Below, piece after piece: positions 52,071 through 63,060 of a DNA stretch of 64,000 bases. The stretch lies in assembly GCF_004359215.1 (NCBI RefSeq), contig NC_090611.1:796627-860626 (forward strand), given 5' to 3'. This DNA is from Bremia lactucae. Its lineage: Eukaryota > Oomycota > Peronosporomycetes > Peronosporales > Peronosporaceae. A model generated the notes under the pieces. It did not search any database. It saw only the letters and a program-made list of their open reading frames with translations, and was not told the origin of the DNA. A program made the position numbers and the translations under genes. Within the stretch, counting starts at the first letter, position 1, and each line of letters opens with the position of its first letter.

Positions 52071-52376
52071 CGAACGACGCTATCACCACTAGACGTGAGA
52101 TTAGGTGGATCTATAGCCTCAGTGCGGCTTCGATCGATGGTTGTACGGTCAACCGAAGCACTGAAATATCGGCTAGACCTTTCTTCGTTTTTGTGGCATG
52201 AATGGCGAACGTAACTGGCCTTTGGCCTTAAGCTTAGCGAAATCGAAGCGAAGCTTCCGTTTTAAACGAGCATCAGCCCTATCCGCAGACTCTCTGATAT
52301 TCCAAATATTACGAAGTCGGCAGGCTCGCTGGACCCAGCTCTCAAATGAGACTTCGTTTTCACTCCTTGTTTCGTT
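51655..52376 (-). pseudogene. Antisense accessory ORF of gypsy C (broken, cut by gap)
   Basis: Minus strand. The coiled coil is carried by two frames meeting near 51785: AEAFDALRHEVQLLREVLAR, then LRALEAVRDRVSTLECQQPH with LEGQLDILVRMQQS. Upstream, beyond the sense chromodomain, the frame at 52376-52173 has SWVQRACRLRNIWNIRESAD and RLKRKLRFDFAKLKAKGQL. This recalls AWSAFIRNVKDIGREAWLQR and RVKFEKRTP of copy A1 in position and character. The gap at 52378 removes its start. The match to lineage A is weaker than that of E to A. Confidence 0.45.
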
Positions 52377-52377
52377 T

Positions 52378-52477
52378 NNNNNNNNNNNNNNNNNNNNNNN
52401 NNNNNNNNNNNNNNNNNNNNNNNNNNNNNNNNNNNNNNNNNNNNNNNNNNNNNNNNNNNNNNNNNNNNNNNNNNNNN
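52378..52477. other. Assembly gap (100 N)
   Basis: A run of about 100 N between gypsy C (plus) and gypsy B2 (minus). The true length is unknown. Confidence 0.98.
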
Positions 52478-53150
52478 CCGATACTATGGACTCGGGCATC
52501 CCGTGTAGTCGGTAATCATGATTCAGGAACATGAGAGCTGCCTTCTTGCCTGTGATCGATGTTTTACATGGTGCTAAATGCACCATTTTGGTCAGTCTGT
52601 CTACAAAACCCGTCCGACATTTATGATCGGGCGGCATGCCAAACATGAAGTCCAGACTTACTGACTTCTAACGGTTGGTTGAGATCGGTAGCGGCTTCAG
52701 TGGCGCCCTGCTGGACGGTGCAGGCTTAATGCGCTGACACTGTTCGCAAGAGCGAATATAGTTGGCCACCCATTGATATAGGTGTGGCCACCAAAATTTC
52801 TTTGACACTCGTAAGAATGTCTTTTCACGGCCCAGATGCCCACTTGATGGCGCATCATGGAGCTCGTGAAGGATCATCAGCTTGAGATCTGTGTCATGAG
52901 GCACATAGATTCTCAAGGGATCACAAGGTGACAGCTGATGCCATAACAGGCCGTCGCTGTAGCTAAAGCGATTTAGCTTAGCTTTCAGGTGCGACGGAAG
53001 GGAGACCTTTCGTCCGCTGAAGTGATCTAACAGCAGGCGACAGTGGTCGTCCTGACTGTAGCTCTCTTTTGTTTCAGAGGCCAATGAGCTCGTTCCGTGG
53101 TATGCCTTTATGGGTGCCAACGTTGACGGCTGGAATTGTGCTTCGCACTA
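52478..53150 (-). pseudogene. Gypsy B2: integrase N-terminal half
   Basis: Minus strand, almost the same as 17500-18110. The zinc finger is HELHDAPSSGHLGREKTFLR and CEQCQRIKPAPSSRAP. After a stop comes SLDFMFGMPPDHKCRTGFVD and RLTKMVHLAPCKTSITGKKA, then YRLHGMPESIVS before the gap. The remaining core, C-terminus and chromodomain are missing. Confidence 0.88.
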
Positions 53151-53610
53151 GACATACTTTTCTGGTGTCTTACCTCGAAGTCTGGTCTGCGCGATAAAGC
53201 GTCAGCCAAGACATTCGACTTGCCCGGCTTGTATTCAACTTTGAATTAAATTTAGAGAAGAATGTGAGCCATCTTGCCATTCTATGCGATCGGTGCGGTT
53301 AGTTTATTGCGGTCCGCAGTGGTGCGTGATCCGTTTACGCCACAAATGGTTCGGTGCCCAATAGGTGTACACGAAACTTGACAAGAGCATTCTTTGTTGA
53401 AAGTAGGGGTTATTCAGTTCCGCGGCTTTTGATGGCCGGGACTGATAAGAGATGACGCGGTCAATGCCGTCGTCATCCTTCTGCCTGAGTGCGCTGCCGA
53501 TTGCAAAATTACTTGCATCGCAGACGACGCTGAAGGGCTTATTCGCGTCTGGCATTGCCAAGCCCGGTGTCTCTACAAGAGATTGCTTCACTGATGTGAA
53601 CGCGTCTTCT
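53151..53610 (-). pseudogene. Gypsy B2: RNase H
   Basis: MKQSLVETPGLAMPDANKPF then SVVCDASNFAIGSALRQKDD (catalytic Asp kept), RVISYQSRPSKAAELNNPYF, and after shifts a LVKFRVYLLGTEPFVA-like block near 53400-53340. It is broken in at least two places. Confidence 0.8.
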
Positions 53611-53890
53611 TGTTCTTTTAACTAAATTCATTCTGTGTCCTTTTAAAGGAGGTTAGATAATGGTTTAGTTTGCTCTGCAAATCCTTCACATGCCGTGGGA
53701 TTTGCCACTCCTTTATTGATTTTACCTTGTCTGGGTCTGCTCGTACGCCATGTGTACCTACGATGCAACCCAGCACATGTATCTTAGGGACCCTATGGCG
53801 CACTTTTGCAAGTTGACGTACGATTGGGTGTCCTTCAAAGTCTTTAACATGGCGTCTAAATGACGCGTTCGAGGTTTATCTCGTGCCCGA
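53611..53890 (-). pseudogene. Gypsy B2: RT thumb only
   Basis: IHVLGCIVGTHGVRADPDKV and KSIKEWQIPRHVKDLQS are the region after the RT active site. The RT fingers and palm that B1 retains are deleted: at about 53870 the sequence jumps into the protease-RT spacer (matching B1 near 19395). Confidence 0.75.
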
Positions 53891-55210
53891 TGACCCTATC
53901 CGCTGGTAGGCGGCTAGGCACTTCTTCTGGGAACACATCGCGATGTTTCCACAGAACCTCAAAGAACGGACTGTCTCTCAAGGCATCCTAACCTTGAGCA
54001 GCGAACCGCTTCTTTTTGTCCGTTTTTAGGACGCTGTCGTCCATTGTGGACGACAAGCAACAGTCCACCAAGTTCTCTTCTGGAACTGGTGTGACTATTT
54101 CATGGGTCTTTCTTTCCCTTATTCGGCAAGGAACAGATCCCGCGACATCTCCGGGAGATTTAAAGACTTGCTGGAGCACCTCAACTGAGGATGCCTCCGC
54201 AATTTCATCCTTGACGTTCTCGGACACCTCGTTCGAAATCCCGTCCTCTTCATTAGAGACTGATCCAAAGGTCACTCATCTTTAATTCGGCAAGGAACAG
54301 ATCCCACGACATCTCCGGGAGATTTACTATCTCCTCGGCAGATTTAAAGACTTGCCGGAGCACCTCAACTGAGGATGCCTCCGCAATTTCGTCTTTGACG
54401 GCCTCGAACACCTCGTTCGAAGGCCCGTCCTCTTCATTAGAGACTGATCCAAAGGTCACTCGTTTAGACGTGCCTTTGATCGTCCTAATCTGTCGGGTAC
54501 TCGTTTTTCGAGTTACCACGACCCTTTTCTGGGAAGCGGGTGCCGTTGCACTCCTGGCTAACGCACCCCTTCCAACCGCACCAGGCTCTTGGCACTGTGC
54601 CGGTTTATGCGACGCATGACTTCTTGTCAGCTCGCCGTCTACTGCCACAGGCTCTCGGCTCTGTGCAGGACATTCGGACGCATGACTACTTGTCATCGTC
54701 CTATTCACTACCTCAGTCTCCACGAGCTGGGTAGGAATTGGTGACGTTTGACATCCCGTCAACGCACCCTCAACTGTGTTCGACACGACATCAGTTGCAT
54801 AGGCCTCTCGCAGGAGCACATCCTTTCCGGTGTCCTGCGTAGAGTTCGCAACTGTGCGTGTACGCCAGTCTATCCATGGTTGGTACTTTGCCAACCATGG
54901 CATGCCTAGGATGAGGTCATACGGACTCTCCATACCTAGCACTGTGAACTTCTCTTTACAAGAGAAGTCAATAAAGCTGAAGGCGAGTTCTACCTGAACT
55001 TTCTCAGACTTAACGAGCGCGCCGTTCGCTAAACGAACGGTTGCCTCTTCTCGCTTGCCATCCTGGCAAAGCGACCAAACATCGCAGGTCTCTTTCTTAG
55101 AGCCGTGAGTTTTACAAATGTTTTGATGCACCCGAATCCACTTGGATGGTCATCACCTGGTCATAGCCTCTTACTTGAGCGGTATAGACACGGAGGGTTG
55201 AGGTCCGAAA
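53891..55210 (-). pseudogene. Gypsy B2: aspartic protease and spacer, with 164 bp duplication
   Basis: The 54253-55131 frame carries the protease after the active site: KKETCDVWSLCQDGK, ATVRLANGALVKSEKVQVEL, MESPYDLILGMPWLAKYQPW. A long Thr/Ala/Pro/Glu-rich spacer follows. The motif VDSGAS lies at about 55140-55120 in the previous frame, as in B1. A tandem duplication (54121-54284, 54285-54467; the second unit has 18 extra bases) repeats the acidic spacer near its RT end. Confidence 0.85.
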
Positions 55211-56420
55211 TTTAGGGACTATGCTACCCATTTGTTCGATAACTTTGAGCTTAAGGGTAGCTTCAGAGTTCGCGTCAGTAGGGCATCCCGCCCCTTCTAC
55301 ACTCCTGCATTATCCGACCCCTCAGTGGTCGATGCATATCTCATGCGTCTCGCTCGCTGGTTCTTGCCATCGCCCTTTGGGAAGGAAGTCCTCTTGCTGG
55401 GCGTCTTTTCCCCAGGAGGGACTCTGGCATAGCAGCGAGCCATCATATGGCCGCGCTTGCCGCATTTATAGCAGACAACGTCTGCATTGCCCAACTCCAT
55501 GGGAGTGGCATCTGACCTCTTGGCCGACGGCTTATACCAAGCTGACGGCGAGGCACTGTTGTAGGATTGCTCATCAACTAAGGCAATTTGGATTGCCTCT
55601 TCCATCGTCGACGGCACCTTCTGAAAAGGGCCTGTCGCGATGGGCCATGCCGTAGTCCGTTCATGAACGTGGGCCCCTTATTGTGCTCCGGAATCGGACC
55701 TACGGTAATGGACGTCGACAGCGAGCGCATCTCTTGTACATATTCTTGCAGAGATCGCTTCGCCTGTCGCGCTCTTAAGAAGCGCGCCTGAAGTAACACT
55801 TTGTTGTTCGGCGGCTAGTACATGGCGCGAATCTTTTCCTTGAAGATCGCCCATGTAGGGAACGCCTTTCTGTCCGCTGTAAGCGCCGAGTAAGCCCATT
55901 CTGAGACCTTACCGCGCAGATGCTACATGGCGTACGACACCATCCGGCTGTCGTCCTCGATGATTTGAGCGACACCGCATTGCTCCCCGGCTAACAGCCA
56001 GTGGACAATCGTGTCCGCTGCAGTTCCATCGCACTTGGGCGTGTCCATCCGAATGGGTCTCGGCTGATGCGGCCGGGCAGAGAGCATCTCAACATTCCTG
56101 TTGAGAGCCTCGCTCCGAGCCTGCTCATGCCTCAACTCATCCTGAGTCTGAGTGACGGACTCCGCCGCAGCATGGCTCTGTGCCTCGTACGCAGCTCTCC
56201 GCTGTCCGAGCACGAATGCCTCAAACTGCTCTAACTGAGCAACACGGACCTTGGGAGGACTGCCCAAGAGCCTGGCCAGGGCTTGTTCACCAAGTCCCTG
56301 CATCATATGCCCTGCCACCTTCCAACAATGTACGGAGAGGTGTGAGAAATGAGCCCAATCGATGTTGAGGCTCATCCTCACGAACACACGCAGAGATGCG
56401 GGTCGTGGGAAGGATTTCAA
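55211..56420 (-). pseudogene. Gypsy B2: gag with CCHC zinc knuckle
   Basis: The first frame (56420-55923) starts MKSFPRPASLRVFVRMSLNI and has a coiled-coil stretch (QTQDELRHEQARSEALNRNV) and the capsid start DTIVHWLLAGEQCGVAQI. After a stop comes HLRGKVSEWAYSALTADRKA. The gag-domain end is LQARFLRARQAKRSLQEYVQ, and the knuckle VVCYKCGKRGHMMARCYARV (CX2CX4HX4C) follows at about 55480-55430. It is the most complete gag in the window and shows that lineage B has a normal sense gag as well as the antisense frame. Confidence 0.85.
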
Positions 56421-56429
56421 GTGCTACCA
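56421..56429 (-). other. Primer binding site of gypsy B2
   Basis: The minus strand reads TGGTAGCAC two bases (CT) inside the 5' LTR. This is the same sequence and spacing as gypsy C (45720-45728) and matches the initiator tRNA-Met 3' end over eight bases. Confidence 0.65.
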
Positions 56430-56431
56430 AG

Positions 56432-56739
56432 TGTTGGCGGGCACGTCGTAATGCGGCCACGCTCTACTTAGACACACACCCTAGCACAGCGAGAAAGCGG
56501 TTTAAACAGCTTTTCTTGCGTGCAGTGAGAGATGCCTCGCGTAACAGATGACGCTAGGCTCATCCCTCCTAATGTGAATGCACCTATGTGCATCACATAC
56601 ACAAGGGTTGGTCACAAATATGAACCACACCCGAGTGGTGGGTCTAATTCCTTTTTTTGAAGTAATTGACCATCTTATTAAGTACACCAAGTGTTCTTAA
56701 CGTGGACTGTGTAACATTAGGGCAACTTTAGCCCGTTAA
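56432..56739 (-). repeat. 5' LTR of gypsy B2
   Basis: 308 bp, plus-strand start TGTTGGCGGGCACG and end TTTAGCCCGTTA (the final CA is mutated). It matches 14530-15063 apart from the extra central block there. Confidence 0.85.
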
Positions 56740-57700
56740 AAAGTTGCTGCCGAAAAGAAACTCGCTTGGAACTCTCGTTTAGAGTTTGACTACTTCGGTG
56801 CAATTTTTATTCTTTAGGCGAATAATTCGTCACGTCACTGCGCAAGTATACTTAATGCTTGCTAAAGCCCAGCTGGTCGATTGTTAAGGCGCTGATGATG
56901 TCTTGCACACTGTGATCTAGGCCGCAATTAACAATTTTCAAGAATTTAGAAAGCACTACTAGAAAGGTGACACTGCTATGCTTCCGACATTTCCGGAGTG
57001 ATCCTTGTTTCGCGTCTTCGAGAATTTTCTTTCGAGACGGCCAGGTAGCGATTTTACGCTTAAAGTCAAAGTGTGGTTAGAATTACAAAGTTTGCATTTA
57101 TTAAAAAGGATTTTAACTATTTCTGAAACGCCGTGTGATTTTATCCTTCAAGATGTCGCGTCAAGCAACCAAATTTTTTGTTTTTTTCCGTTTAGCGACC
57201 AGCGTCAGACGCAGTATGACACGACTCGTAACGAGAATCGCATGCCGTCTGTGGAGTGATGCAACTGCGGATAACAACAAACGCTGCCTGCAAAAGATTA
57301 GCGACCTAACGCTTTTGATTACTAGCACGTAGACTGAGAAGTATCATTTCAATCGCAAAGCTATCTTAACTAAATAGCTTTATTCATTCTGTCAGACTAT
57401 GGCAGCTTCAGATAGTCAGCTGCCGACATGTCGCATGTTTCTTAGCATCCCTAACAGCTTTAGCCAAATGCAGCTGTGTATCAATATTCAATACGAATCT
57501 ATAGCTTAACGTGAGCAAGATGTCTGAAAAGTCCTTAGCCGGGATACAAGCGCAGGGTAGGTGGCTTGTCGTGGCTAATGTCCTTTGAAGGCGGGTGCTC
57601 TTGCGGGTCTTGACGAAGTAATTCAATACATGCGAGGAGACGCGTTCCACTGACTGCAGTGGTCGCCGACCGATGTTTGCGTAGAGCGATCGCCTTCAGT
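56740..57700. other. Unassigned stretch
   Basis: No protein domain recognised. Short frames on both strands (for example plus 57005-57259 and minus 57408-57650) have no motif. The right part may be the 3' end of the minus-strand LINE that follows. Confidence 0.4.
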
Positions 57701-59606
57701 TGCCGCAGTCCGCTTTCCCGAAATGCAGACGCACTCCCGACCGTGGATGAGAGCTGTCCACGAAATACCGCCTCAATGCGCTCTACTCAGAGATCTGCTT
57801 GGCAGACAGAGCAGAGAACGAACCAGATGCGTCGAATTCGGCTTCCGCGGCCTTGTGATCGTCCTGAAAATGATGGAACAGAAGCTCACGTACAAGGTTA
57901 AGTAGCGATGGAGCCCGACGATAGGCACAGTGTCTAAAATGAGCGGTGACCTCGACTTCTCTCGCCCTCGTTTCAGTCCAATGCCGAATAAATAGCCTTC
58001 CACATGCCCTCGCTGTGGGACAACCTTAGAATATATGTGTAGCGGTCTCTTTGCATCCGTGGCAGAGCTGGAGCTTTCTGCAGCTATGATCAACGGAACG
58101 ACCGGCGTGATATAGATTCATCTGGTTTGTAGCTATACGATACCAAGTCCACACTTGATACTTGGAGATACTGTTCGCGGGATTCTAAACTTGAGCAGGG
58201 CTTCGATACGCTACGGCTGCAAGCCATAGGTCTGTCTGCGTCTGTCCTTCGAAGCGAGGCAATCATTTCTATAGTGCTGGACGGAGCAGACTCTTATGAT
58301 AATAAAATGCACTCCGTTGAACCGCTGTCCATATTCGTTCATTATCAATCGTCTCCGGCACACTTTGAGGGAATCGATGGAGAGACGGATGAGCAAGAAA
58401 ACCAGTACCTGTGAGATTTTACGTCGTCAGTACGCGTACTCCTCTTGAAAGTACACCATAAGGCCGGCATAACTCCTTGCAGAAACCAGTGGAGTCCGTC
58501 CTCCCCCAGAAACAACTTGATTGGGGGTACTACTGAAGTAACTTGGTCCTGGCATGTACCCATCACCAACGTTTCGCTAGTTTGAGTCCACTGATATAGT
58601 CGCCTAAAAGGCGGCGGGTGCCGTAAGGTCAGTCCTGCCTCATCTAACACCGCCCCAATCGCAATCGTTGGTGATGCAATTGAATCATGGTCGCCCATCT
58701 CCGTAGTTTAGGATGCAAATGTATCGGGAAACCTTCGCTAAGAGATGTAATCCTTAAAACAAACTCTCGAGGCCCTGCGCGTAGATTGTTGAGGTCCCGA
58801 ATCTGGCACGGCGGGACCCTGACAGCTTGTGTATGCTTCAAAGGCTTGCCTTGGGTATCTAGAACCCAAGGGTTGTCGTTTTAAGTAAAACGACTGCAGA
58901 AGCTAGTTAGTGCCGAGCCCTGGGTTCCTGGTCAGCTTGAGCGTCTGGAAAACGATTATGGTCCACTCTTGTCCTTCATGCCAGCTGCTGGCCCCATCCA
59001 ATAGGATTGCATAGTTCTCCGCCATCTTGGCGCGCAATGATAGAACCTGGTCAGGAGAAGGAGCGAGGAGACCTTCAAGTCCTTCACTATATTATCCCGC
59101 ATGGGCCGCCTCACGAACGCACACTCAGTAGCACCAATCGGTTGCAACTCCGAAACTAATACAGATACTGAGCGAGTAGCTCAAAACGTCCAGCTTCTCC
59201 AAGCCAAAAAGTACTTGTCCGGCTTCTGCATGAGCTATTTTAGCGCATGCTTTGTTCTCTGGATTTTGATTGCCACGTCAAACGAAGCAAGACCCACTCC
59301 ACCCGCATAATGTCGAAGACTGCAGCTGTGTAATAGACGGACGGTATGATGATTGCATTAAAAATGACCACCCTTTGTTGCACACTCGTCGCTAACTTTG
59401 CTGCCGTCAAGAGCCGACGTTGGACCCGTCAAATACGCAGTGCCCAATTCCGATTAACTATTTCCGTACCCCAAGTACCGAATTGTCTCATGCGGAGGCA
59501 GCACTGAGATGCCTTAAACTTCTTAAGTCGAATAGACGTGTGCAGAAAAATCAACTTGCTTTTGTCGGCTGTGCGTGGAGACCTGGTAGTTCTTCTAAGC
59601 GAGTGG
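57701..59606 (-). pseudogene. LINE remnant, minus strand: region after RT
   Basis: Several short minus-strand frames follow the RT domain in LINE order, with no single open frame. Readable pieces include ATECAFVRRPMRDNIV and RWRRTMQSYWMGPAAG (about 59130-58980), ITSLSEGFPIHLHPKLRRW (about 58755-58700) and LFLGEDGLHWFLQGVMPALW (about 58525-58465). They are consistent with the long C-terminal region of non-LTR pol proteins, but none is diagnostic alone. Confidence 0.5.
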
Positions 59607-60195
59607 TTAGTCAGAGGGATGGCTCCAGTCATTACGCGCGGTGAGAAAAAGAGTCGACTCGACGACAAAAGCCGAGAAAATATGCTTGCCGTCGGCATCG
59701 CCTGGCACTGATAGCCGGTGTAGACCAGGCTCCTGGCGAATAGCTAACTCAAGTAATTTCACGACGAGCAGAAACAATACCTTGTCGAATCCCTGACTGG
59801 ACAGGAAGGGGAGCAGATTGTTCTTCATTGACGGCAAATCGTGCAGTAGTCCAAGTATGCATTCGGCGAATGAGCTGATCAAACAGTTCGTCGAAGTGAA
59901 ACCGTCGAAGTCCTTCATACAGAAACTCCCGATATACGGTGTCATACGCCTTTAAAAAATCTAGTAGGAGGATGACGCGGCTAGGGCTTGCCGATAGGTC
60001 TTCGATCCGAAAGACGATGAAAGATGGATTAGCATCATCATTACGAGCTTGTGCGTACGCCTGACGCGAACAAACGCTTGCTGCGAGTCCACAATCAAAA
60101 TTGGTAGTACCCGCTGAAAGCGCGTCGCCTGAACCTTCGCAAAAGAACTATAGCTGGTCTGGAGCAAAGGTATCGGGCGATAATCCAGAGCATCT
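59607..60195 (-). pseudogene. LINE remnant, minus strand: reverse transcriptase
   Basis: 60195-59961 reads [20 protein letters not shown] and [20 protein letters not shown], the non-LTR RT blocks 1-2. After a small shift, [20 protein letters not shown] (about 59975-59915) is block 3 with the first catalytic Asp. [12 protein letters not shown] (about 59805-59770) is block 4. The FADD block is not found and would lie in the deleted part near 59700. Confidence 0.85.
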
Positions 60196-61009
60196 GCCGA
60201 ATCGCCTCTGCTACCGGAAATTGCCTGTCTATGGCAGTCGCTCAAGCTCTCGCCGATGCGGACCTACATAAAGACAGTGATGTGCTGGAACGTCTCATAG
60301 CTTCTATCAAACGTGAAATTCGTTTTGCGGGCTTCATGCACATGGAAAACAACTATGTCCATGATGTGCGAGATCAGGCTTTACGGAACGTCGGGCGCGG
60401 TTAGCCGACGATGACACGAGGGCAATCTGCGAATCAGTTTCGATTGTTCTTGGCGATTACTCTTTCACTCCTTCTGATCGCACATTCATGACAGATGAAA
60501 CAGTCTGGGGAGGAAGCGATACTCTGGGCATTGCGGGGATGTCTTAACAGCGTGACATTTATGTACGTAACGTTGAGGAAACGGCTTCGGGGATTAACAG
60601 TTGCAGAAATTATTGTGCGGCCGTCGTGTCTAAGCAGAATAAGCCTGTGGAGACGGTCAACGAATATCAACTTTCGCTCTCCATCTGTGTCGACGAGTTG
60701 CAGGCGGCAAAGCTGGACTCAACGAAGTTCATCCCGCTAGTTTTACGTTATTACGGTAGGCACTACTCGGCGCTTCTTCATTCAGCGCCTGGGGAGGGAC
60801 TTCCTGATTTAGCTGAAGCGTCGTTCGGCACACGCCTGCGACCGAATTTATTCCCAGCGAATATCTTGGCCACCACTGATCAGGATAACGTGCTTCCATT
60901 GCCGTCTGATGCTAACTCTGTCGTTACCAATTCTTCGCTCGCTCTCTGGACTGGATCTGACGCCGACCGTCCAAGTTCGGGCGGGTCATATCATTTAACT
61001 GTGTACTAA
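60185..61009 (+). pseudogene. OTU-type cysteine protease domain of a LINE
   Basis: Plus-strand frames restore an OTU-like domain. SATGNCLSMAVAQALADADL (60206-60265) has the catalytic Cys in the typical TGNCL(F)xAVAxAL setting. It is followed by helices (DVLERLIASIKREIRFAGFM). VWGGSDTLGIAGM (about 60505-60545) is the central block, then RDIYVRNV. RYYGRHYSALLH (60750-60785) holds the catalytic His. The 127-codon frame at 60626-61009 covers the end and a Ser/Asp-rich tail. OTU domains are known in several non-LTR and LTR elements. One stop (TAG at 60402) and shifts make this copy dead. It probably belongs to the plus-strand LINE resuming at 62094. Confidence 0.65.
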
Positions 61010-61027
61010 CCGCCATCGGAGGCTGTA

Positions 61028-61475
61028 TCAGCGATCACGGTAGCGAAGCCGAGAAAACGCGGGCATATTTCTAATTCGGAGGATCACACTATCGAGACAG
61101 CAATAGCCCGCGAACTCCAGAGACTCGGAGTCTAAGACTTTGTGCACTGTGCGGCCTTGGGTGTTAAAAGAATCGCCACTCCACTTGACCGAGAGGACCC
61201 CGTACTCTAGTACGAGAGAGGCGGTGGCCATTATGTCTTTGTTTTCCCCATAGTGATGCCCACCGTAAACTCAACGCCCGTGCTTGACCAGAGTCTGATA
61301 GATGTGTTTCTTGAATATACCACGCCAGAGGTTGGTCTCGGACTGGCCGATTACACCACGCAGTCATCCACCTGGCACGCATACTTTGTTTAAATCCTCT
61401 CACATTTTGCGTGACGAATTTGATTCGGTCTAATCCCGTGGAGAAGATGGTACCTCCTCCTCCGGACGGGACCAC
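61028..61475 (-). pseudogene. LINE remnant, minus strand: AP endonuclease start
   Basis: A minus-strand frame with IKFVTQNVRGFKQSMRARWM (first endonuclease block, with Asn), PLAWYIQETHLSDSGQARAL (the Glu of QETH) and LRWASLWGKQRHNG. This is the N-terminal end of an APE-type LINE endonuclease. The remaining blocks up to RT are missing because the OTU-bearing piece intervenes. Confidence 0.85.
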
Positions 61476-62093
61476 TCCGACAACAGTGCATAAAATCCGA
61501 AAGTGTCCGCTGCTTTTAGGTCGTCGCCGCGCAAGTGCGCTGCCAGATTATCTCGTAAACTGCCCTTAGAACAATAGAAGCTTCTGATCACCGGCTAAAG
61601 TGATAGCAGAAGCGAAAAATATTGCGACATCACACCAGTCAATTGACTGGTTGTCGACTGGATAGAAAATCAATTTATAGGAGGACATTTTTCGTTGAAT
61701 CTGCAGATGTCATCGTATCGCTCCGGACGTCTACGAGCCCTCATTTGGGACATCGGTTAGGGACGCAATCTTTTGGTCTGCTGGCTAAAGCGCACCTTGT
61801 TACGAATATCACACAATTTCAAAATGTCATCCTTCTCATGTTTTAACTCCCTCATTCCTAGCCAATCGTCAAAATTATCGATGAGAAGGGGGAGTTGGGT
61901 CATGGTTGACCTGTGCGTGGCGCTTAGTATCCATTTGACCAACCATATTTGGATTTGATGGGACAGGACTTTACTGCGAAATGATTTTATTGCAGCCATA
62001 AGGCATTCACGACGACAGCAATAAGACCAATGGACCAAGACCTGGGCATTCAATGAGCAACTCTTAACAAAGGCAAAACGTCACATAAGAAGA
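61476..62093. other. Unassigned stretch between LINE pieces
   Basis: A minus-strand frame at 61757-62053 (98 codons, with IWLVKWILSATHRSTMTQLP) is open but unrecognised. It could be LINE-derived. No confident feature. Confidence 0.35.
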
Positions 62094-63060
62094 ATGAGAG
62101 GGTCCCGCTGCGCTGTATCATTCCAATCGAGATTGAGCTACAAGCCGGAGGGAACGGAGTTGCTGCCCTCTTTGGTCACGCTGGACCAAGCGCTTGCCAG
62201 ACAAAAGGCCAATCATATCTGTCCTGGCCTTCCTCAGCGCCGAAATGATCTCCGGTGGACTCCTCATGCAGTAAGAGCGATATGTGTTTCTTACGTAGCA
62301 GACCTTCATACGGCCTCTTTATTTTGAACTTGTATGCCCCATCGCTCAGGCCAAATCGCGAACGGTTCTTTTCGTCCTTTTGCCAAAGGAATTTTCCCCG
62401 TGACAATTCTTTGGCTCTCGGGGATTTGAACTGCGTCCAAAGTCCCCTATTGGATCGGCTTGGTCCTCAACGATCTAGCAGGAGCTGGATACTTTGGCGG
62501 TTGGCAGGACTACTTCAGTTTATCAATGAAATGCGGCTGTCATTTCGTGTAAAACGTGCATAACAAGAGCTTGTAACAAACGCGGCAAAGGCGGTATCGT
62601 AGCAAAAAGCAAATTCTGCAGTGAGAAAGGCGAAAATTTCTAACCCGCTCTCAGTGGATCGAATTCCATATGGAAGGAATTTGTCTGAAGCAATTGGTTC
62701 GGATCGGACAGCGACTGGTACGAACCACCACCCGCCTACGGTGGCCCTCTAAGCGTATCGCTGACTGGTAAAGGGACCAAACGGTGTCTCGGATTGATAA
62801 CATGCATGGCCCGGTATTCACACGAAACATGAACGTAGCCAAGAAATTTGCCTCGGAATGGTCGCCGATCCTGGGCGTTATTTATCGAACCGGACATGTG
62901 GCTGCTATTCCAGAGGCTATTGGAGCATTTGTCCGCATTCGAACTAAGTGTTGGCTTCCTTTTCAAATAATATGGCCTTGCTAGAGGAGTTGACTGAGGC
63001 AGAGGTCCTGCAGGCTGTCGCTGATCTCAGTAGAGATAAATCAGCTGGGGGTGACGACCT
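62094..63060 (+). pseudogene. LINE remnant, plus strand: endonuclease end and pre-RT linker
   Basis: LNLYAPSLRPNRERFFSSFC and SLALGDLNCVQSPLLDRLG (62307-62460) are the endonuclease NxYAP and GDxN blocks, with GDLN where GDFN is usual. After a gap comes the linker MHGPVFTRNMNVAKKFASEW and LTEAEVLQAVADLSRDKSAG with GDDL (62982-63055), the block just before RT. The element is cut exactly where the RT should start. Confidence 0.8.

Noticed and set aside
57408..57650. Minus-strand 80-codon frame as a gene.
   Set aside because: No recognised domain; more likely a part of decayed LINE 3' sequence.
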